Below are positions 5,581-7,762 of a stretch of 7,762 bases of DNA, piece after piece. The first letter of the stretch is position 1. Every line of letters starts with the position of its first letter. Below the pieces are notes generated by a model. It had not been told where the DNA came from. It made no database searches and saw nothing but the letters and a program-made list of their open reading frames with translations. The stretch comes from Rhodoferax sp. (GTDB taxonomy: Bacteria; Pseudomonadota; Gammaproteobacteria; Burkholderiales; Burkholderiaceae_C). The translations under genes were made by a program, and so were the position numbers. The DNA lies in NCBI GenBank assembly GCA_020048255.1, contig JAIFMR010000101.1, forward strand, positions 1 through 7,762, read 5' to 3'.

Positions 5581-6482
5581 CGCGGGTGATGCCGGGCGTG
5601 CAGCACAGCCAGTCGTTCCCGTGCCACATGCGTGTAAATGGTGGTGGTCGAAATATCCGCGTGACCCAGCAGCATTTGCACTGCCCGCAAATCGGCCCCG
5701 TGATTGAGCAAATGTGTGGCAAAGGCATGACGCAAAGTGTGCGGTGACAGCGCTTGCGTGATGCCCGCCGCCAGGGCGTACTTTTTGATCAACATCCAGA
5801 ACATCACTCGGCTCATGGCCGTGCCGGGTGTGCTGCCGCGATGGGTCACAAACAGGTCGTCGCCGTGATGCCCGCCGAGCAGTTCATGACGCGGCTGCTT
5901 CAGATAACGCGCCAACCAAAAGCTGGCTACTTCGCCAAACGGAACCAGGCGCTCCTTGTTACCCTTGCCAAATACCCGCAGCACGTTGTCTGCCAGGCTG
6001 ATGTTGAACACTCTTAAAGTCACCAGTTCACTGACGCGCAAGCCACTGGCATACATCAGCTCCATCATGGTCCGGTCGCGCACACCCTGAGCCAGGCTGA
6101 CGTCCGGTGCATTCAGCAAAGCCTCCACCTGGGATTCGGTCAGCGTATCGGGAACCCGCAAGCGTTGCTTGGCCGCCAACAGTTTCAGGGTCGGATCCGT
6201 CGGGATGTGGTGCTCACGCAAGGCCCAGCGAAAAAATCGTTTGAACACCGTCAAGCGCCGGTTGGCGGTGGTGGCCTGGGTATGCGGGTGCCGGTCGCCA
6301 AAATAGTCATTGATGTGAGTTTGCGAGGTGCTCGTCAAACACTGGCCCTGTGCCACCAGCCAGGCAGAAAAAAGCGTCAGGTCGCGCCGGTACGCCGCAA
6401 GCGTGTTTTTAGACAGGCCATCTTCCAGCCACAACGCGTCAATAAAGGTGTCGATCAAAGGGTCGGGCAGTCTGTCGGTCAT
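5574..6482 (-). CDS. xerD: Site-specific tyrosine recombinase XerD
   Basis: With XerC, resolves chromosome dimers at dif near the division septum by strand exchange through a covalent phosphotyrosine. The 302 residues contain the SAM-like DNA-binding N-terminal domain (about 6-90) and the catalytic domain (about 108-298). All catalytic residues are in place: Arg149 (ASGLRVSEL), Lys173 (GKGNKERLVP), His248 and Arg251 (SPHTLRHAFATH), His274 (LLGHADIS) and the nucleophile Tyr283 (TTIYTHV). The TL-S-QVEALL and housekeeping length fit XerD better than XerC or a phage integrase, and there is no element around it. ATG 6482 has no Shine-Dalgarno sequence, and a run of eight T (6491-6498 read on the minus strand) lies just upstream. 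It is divergent from the permease gene 47 bases away. Confidence 0.95.
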   Translation of the reverse strand: MTDRLPDPLIDTFIDALWLEDGLSKNTLAAYRRDLTLFSAWLVAQGQCLTSTSQTHINDYFGDRHPHTQATTANRRLTVFKRFFRWALREHHIPTDPTLKLLAAKQRLRVPDTLTESQVEALLNAPDVSLAQGVRDRTMMELMYASGLRVSELVTLRVFNISLADNVLRVFGKGNKERLVPFGEVASFWLARYLKQPRHELLGGHHGDDLFVTHRGSTPGTAMSRVMFWMLIKKYALAAGITQALSPHTLRHAFATHLLNHGADLRAVQMLLGHADISTTTIYTHVARERLAVLHARHHPRG

Positions 6483-6514
6483 GGTGGTTCAAAAAAAATG
6501 GGGGTGGCAAGCCT

Positions 6515-6522
6515 GATATTCT
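6515..6522 (+). promoter_or_regulatory. Candidate extended -10 promoter of the AEC permease gene
   Basis: TG-A-TATTCT resembles an extended -10 box (TGn plus TATTCT at 6517-6522). A start point about 7 bases downstream would fall on or next to the GTG start at 6530, giving a leaderless mRNA; no Shine-Dalgarno sequence is present. No convincing -35 box is seen. Confidence 0.35.
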
Positions 6523-6529
6523 CACCCGC

Positions 6530-7377
6530 GTGAACTTTGCCCAACTCCTCTTCCCAGATTTTTCACTGATTTTGATCGGCTACCTGGTCTGTCGCTTCAC
6601 CCCACTCAACCGCCCGGTGTGGACGCAGGTCGAGCAACTGGTGTATTTCTTGTTTTTCCCGGTGTTGTTGTTCCAATCCATTATCAAAAGCCCGCTGGAC
6701 ATCAGCGCGGCGGGCAACCTGGTGGCTGCTGGTTGGGCTTTGGGTTTGGGAGGCATTGCTCTGGCTTATTCAGTGCCTTACTGGCCTGGCCTGAAAGATC
6801 ACATCTCCTTGCGGCAACATGCGGCCAGCGCCCAAGTGGCGTTTCGCTTCAATTCGTTCATTGGCCTGGCGATAGCCGACAAAATCGCCGGCGCACAAGG
6901 GCTGGCGGTACTTGCGCTTTTGATTGGTGTGAGTGTGCCCCTGATGAACATCGGTGCCGTCTGGCCCATGGCGCGACATGCCCAAGGCAGCTTCCTGCGC
7001 GAATTGGCGCGCAACCCACTCATCATTGGCACCGCCAGCGGACTGGCAGCCAACCTGTTGGGTTTGTCCATACCCGGCTGGCTGGACCCGACCATGAACC
7101 GCATTGGCAGTGCCTCGTTGGCGTTGGGTCTGATGGCCGCCGGGGCGGGCATGCAGCTCAGCGCGCTAAATCACGCCAAACTGCTGGGCAGCGCCATGCT
7201 GCTGTGCAAGCCACCATTTTGCTGATGTTTTCCGCTTTGCCTACGGCTTCGAGCTGCTATGTGCTGGCTGCGCGCATGGGCTACGACGGTGCGTTTGTGG
7301 CGGCATTGGTGACCGTATCCACCTTGCTGGGCATGGCCAGCCTGCCGCTGGCTCTGGGTGTGCTTAACGCTGGCTGA
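6530..7377 (+). pseudogene. AEC-family transporter (auxin efflux carrier type), broken by internal deletion and frameshift
   Basis: The family comprises inner-membrane permeases with about ten membrane segments, usually 300-320 residues. Frame 1 from GTG 6530 encodes a good N-terminal portion: MNFAQLLFPDFSLILIGYLV, FFPVLLFQSIIKSPLD, the HAASAQVAFRFNSFIGLAIA segment (97-116), NPLIIGTASGLAANLLGLSI and RIGSASLALGLMAAGAGMQL. It then runs into CKPPFC and a stop at 7223-7225. The true C-terminus continues in another frame from about 7204: VQATILLMFSALPTASSCYV, LAARMGYDGAFVAALVT, STLLGMASLPLALGVL, ending at TGA 7375-7377. Relatives have roughly 20-25 more residues (one membrane helix) between KLLGSAMLL and QATILL, so a stretch of about 60-75 bases, of length 3n+1, appears lost at 7199-7213. 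Its end overlaps the tail of queG by 14 bases. Confidence 0.85.
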
Positions 7378-7762
7378 GTCCGGGTTGCCCGGCTTGCGCC
7401 AACGCCCAGGACACATGCTCTCGCACCAAGGCGCTGGGGTGCTCTGCCCTTTGGGTCAGCGCGGCCACCAGCACGGGCTGATCAGCGGGGCCAGCGCGCA
7501 AGGCGTTGCCTAGGGCCACAGCCACATTACGCAACCAGCGCTCATGTCCGATGCGGCGGATCGGGCCACCCTCGGTCAGGTGCAAAAACTGGGCTTCACC
7601 CCAACCAAACAGCGTGACCAGCGCGTTACCGGTCAACGCCACTCGTGCGTCAAAGTCAGGCAAGGGGCTTTGCTGGGCAAACTTGTTCCACGGGCACATT
7701 AGCTGGCAATCGTCACAGCCATACACATGGTTGCCCATGAGACCGCGCAGTTCCAGCGGGAT
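7364..7762 (-). CDS. queG: Epoxyqueuosine reductase QueG, C-terminal part (cut by right edge)
   Basis: Cytoplasmic iron-sulfur and cobalamin enzyme that reduces epoxyqueuosine to queuosine in the wobble position of GUN-anticodon tRNAs, the last step of queuosine synthesis. The visible 132 residues begin IPLELRGLMGNHVYGCDDCQ and contain the C-x-x-C-x-x-x-C-P cluster motif GCDDCQLMCPWN. This is followed by the family's FLHLTEGGPIRRIGHERWLR segment and a helical HEAT-like C-terminus (VRNVAVALGNA-like, then HPSALVREHVSWALAQ) that helps hold the tRNA. The start and the cobalamin-binding and first cluster regions lie outside the window. The stop TAA (7364-7366) is inside the last codons of the broken permease on the other strand. 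Confidence 0.93.
   Translation of the reverse strand: MPLELRGLMGNHVYGCDDCQLMCPWNKFAQQSPLPDFDARVALTGNALVTLFGWGEAQFLHLTEGGPIRRIGHERWLRNVAVALGNALRAGPADQPVLVAALTQRAEHPSALVREHVSWALAQAGQPGLSQR

Noticed and set aside
5574..6482. Tyrosine recombinase as a sign of an integrated element
   Set aside because: All features fit housekeeping XerD; there are no attachment-site repeats, tRNA gene or phage genes nearby.
1..7762. CRISPR array, toxin-antitoxin pair or defence system
   Set aside because: No regularly spaced repeats and no small paired ORFs of that kind; all substantial coding space is taken by recognised chromosomal genes.

Overview
The window is ordinary chromosomal DNA of a GC-rich betaproteobacterium. 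The protein set and gene style (zapA behind a small coiled-coil gene, hslO beside a gamma-type carbonic anhydrase, a DUF455 protein, xerD, an AEC transporter and queG) point to Burkholderiales, most likely Comamonadaceae. This placement is inferred from recognition, not from a database search.

Layout. Bases 1-803 (minus) are the N-terminal part of a TonB-dependent outer-membrane receptor of the BtuB type, cut off by the left edge. Its leader, about 885-1094 (minus), is a clear cobalamin riboswitch, followed by two hairpins and a short leader reading frame that overlaps the btuB start. A shared divergent promoter region (about 1095-1150) also serves a plus-strand pair, a ZapB-like coiled-coil protein and ZapA, overlapping by 4 bases. 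Next come convergent minus-strand genes hslO (Hsp33) and, upstream of it in the same operon, a gamma-carbonic-anhydrase-family protein. The 147-base gap 3274-3420 holds a 23-base imperfect inverted repeat (arms 3297-3319 and 3376-3398). It is followed on the plus strand by a DUF455 ferritin-like protein and an EAL-like/HDOD protein, probably one operon. Then come xerD (minus, convergent with the EAL/HDOD gene), a plus-strand AEC-family permease gene that is broken by an internal deletion and frameshift near 7205, and the C-terminal part of queG (minus), cut by the right edge.

How it fits together. Two vitamin B12 links sit at opposite ends: a B12-sensing riboswitch controlling a B12 receptor, and QueG, whose family uses cobalamin to finish queuosine in tRNA. 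The rest is housekeeping: division (ZapA and its coiled-coil partner), redox stress (Hsp33), chromosome dimer resolution (XerD).

I do not see a phage, defence island, CRISPR array, tRNA or rRNA. The observations most worth checking are the inverted repeat, the leader ORF under the riboswitch, the decayed permease with its probable deletion junction, and several starts that lie so close to a -10-like box that the mRNAs may be leaderless.
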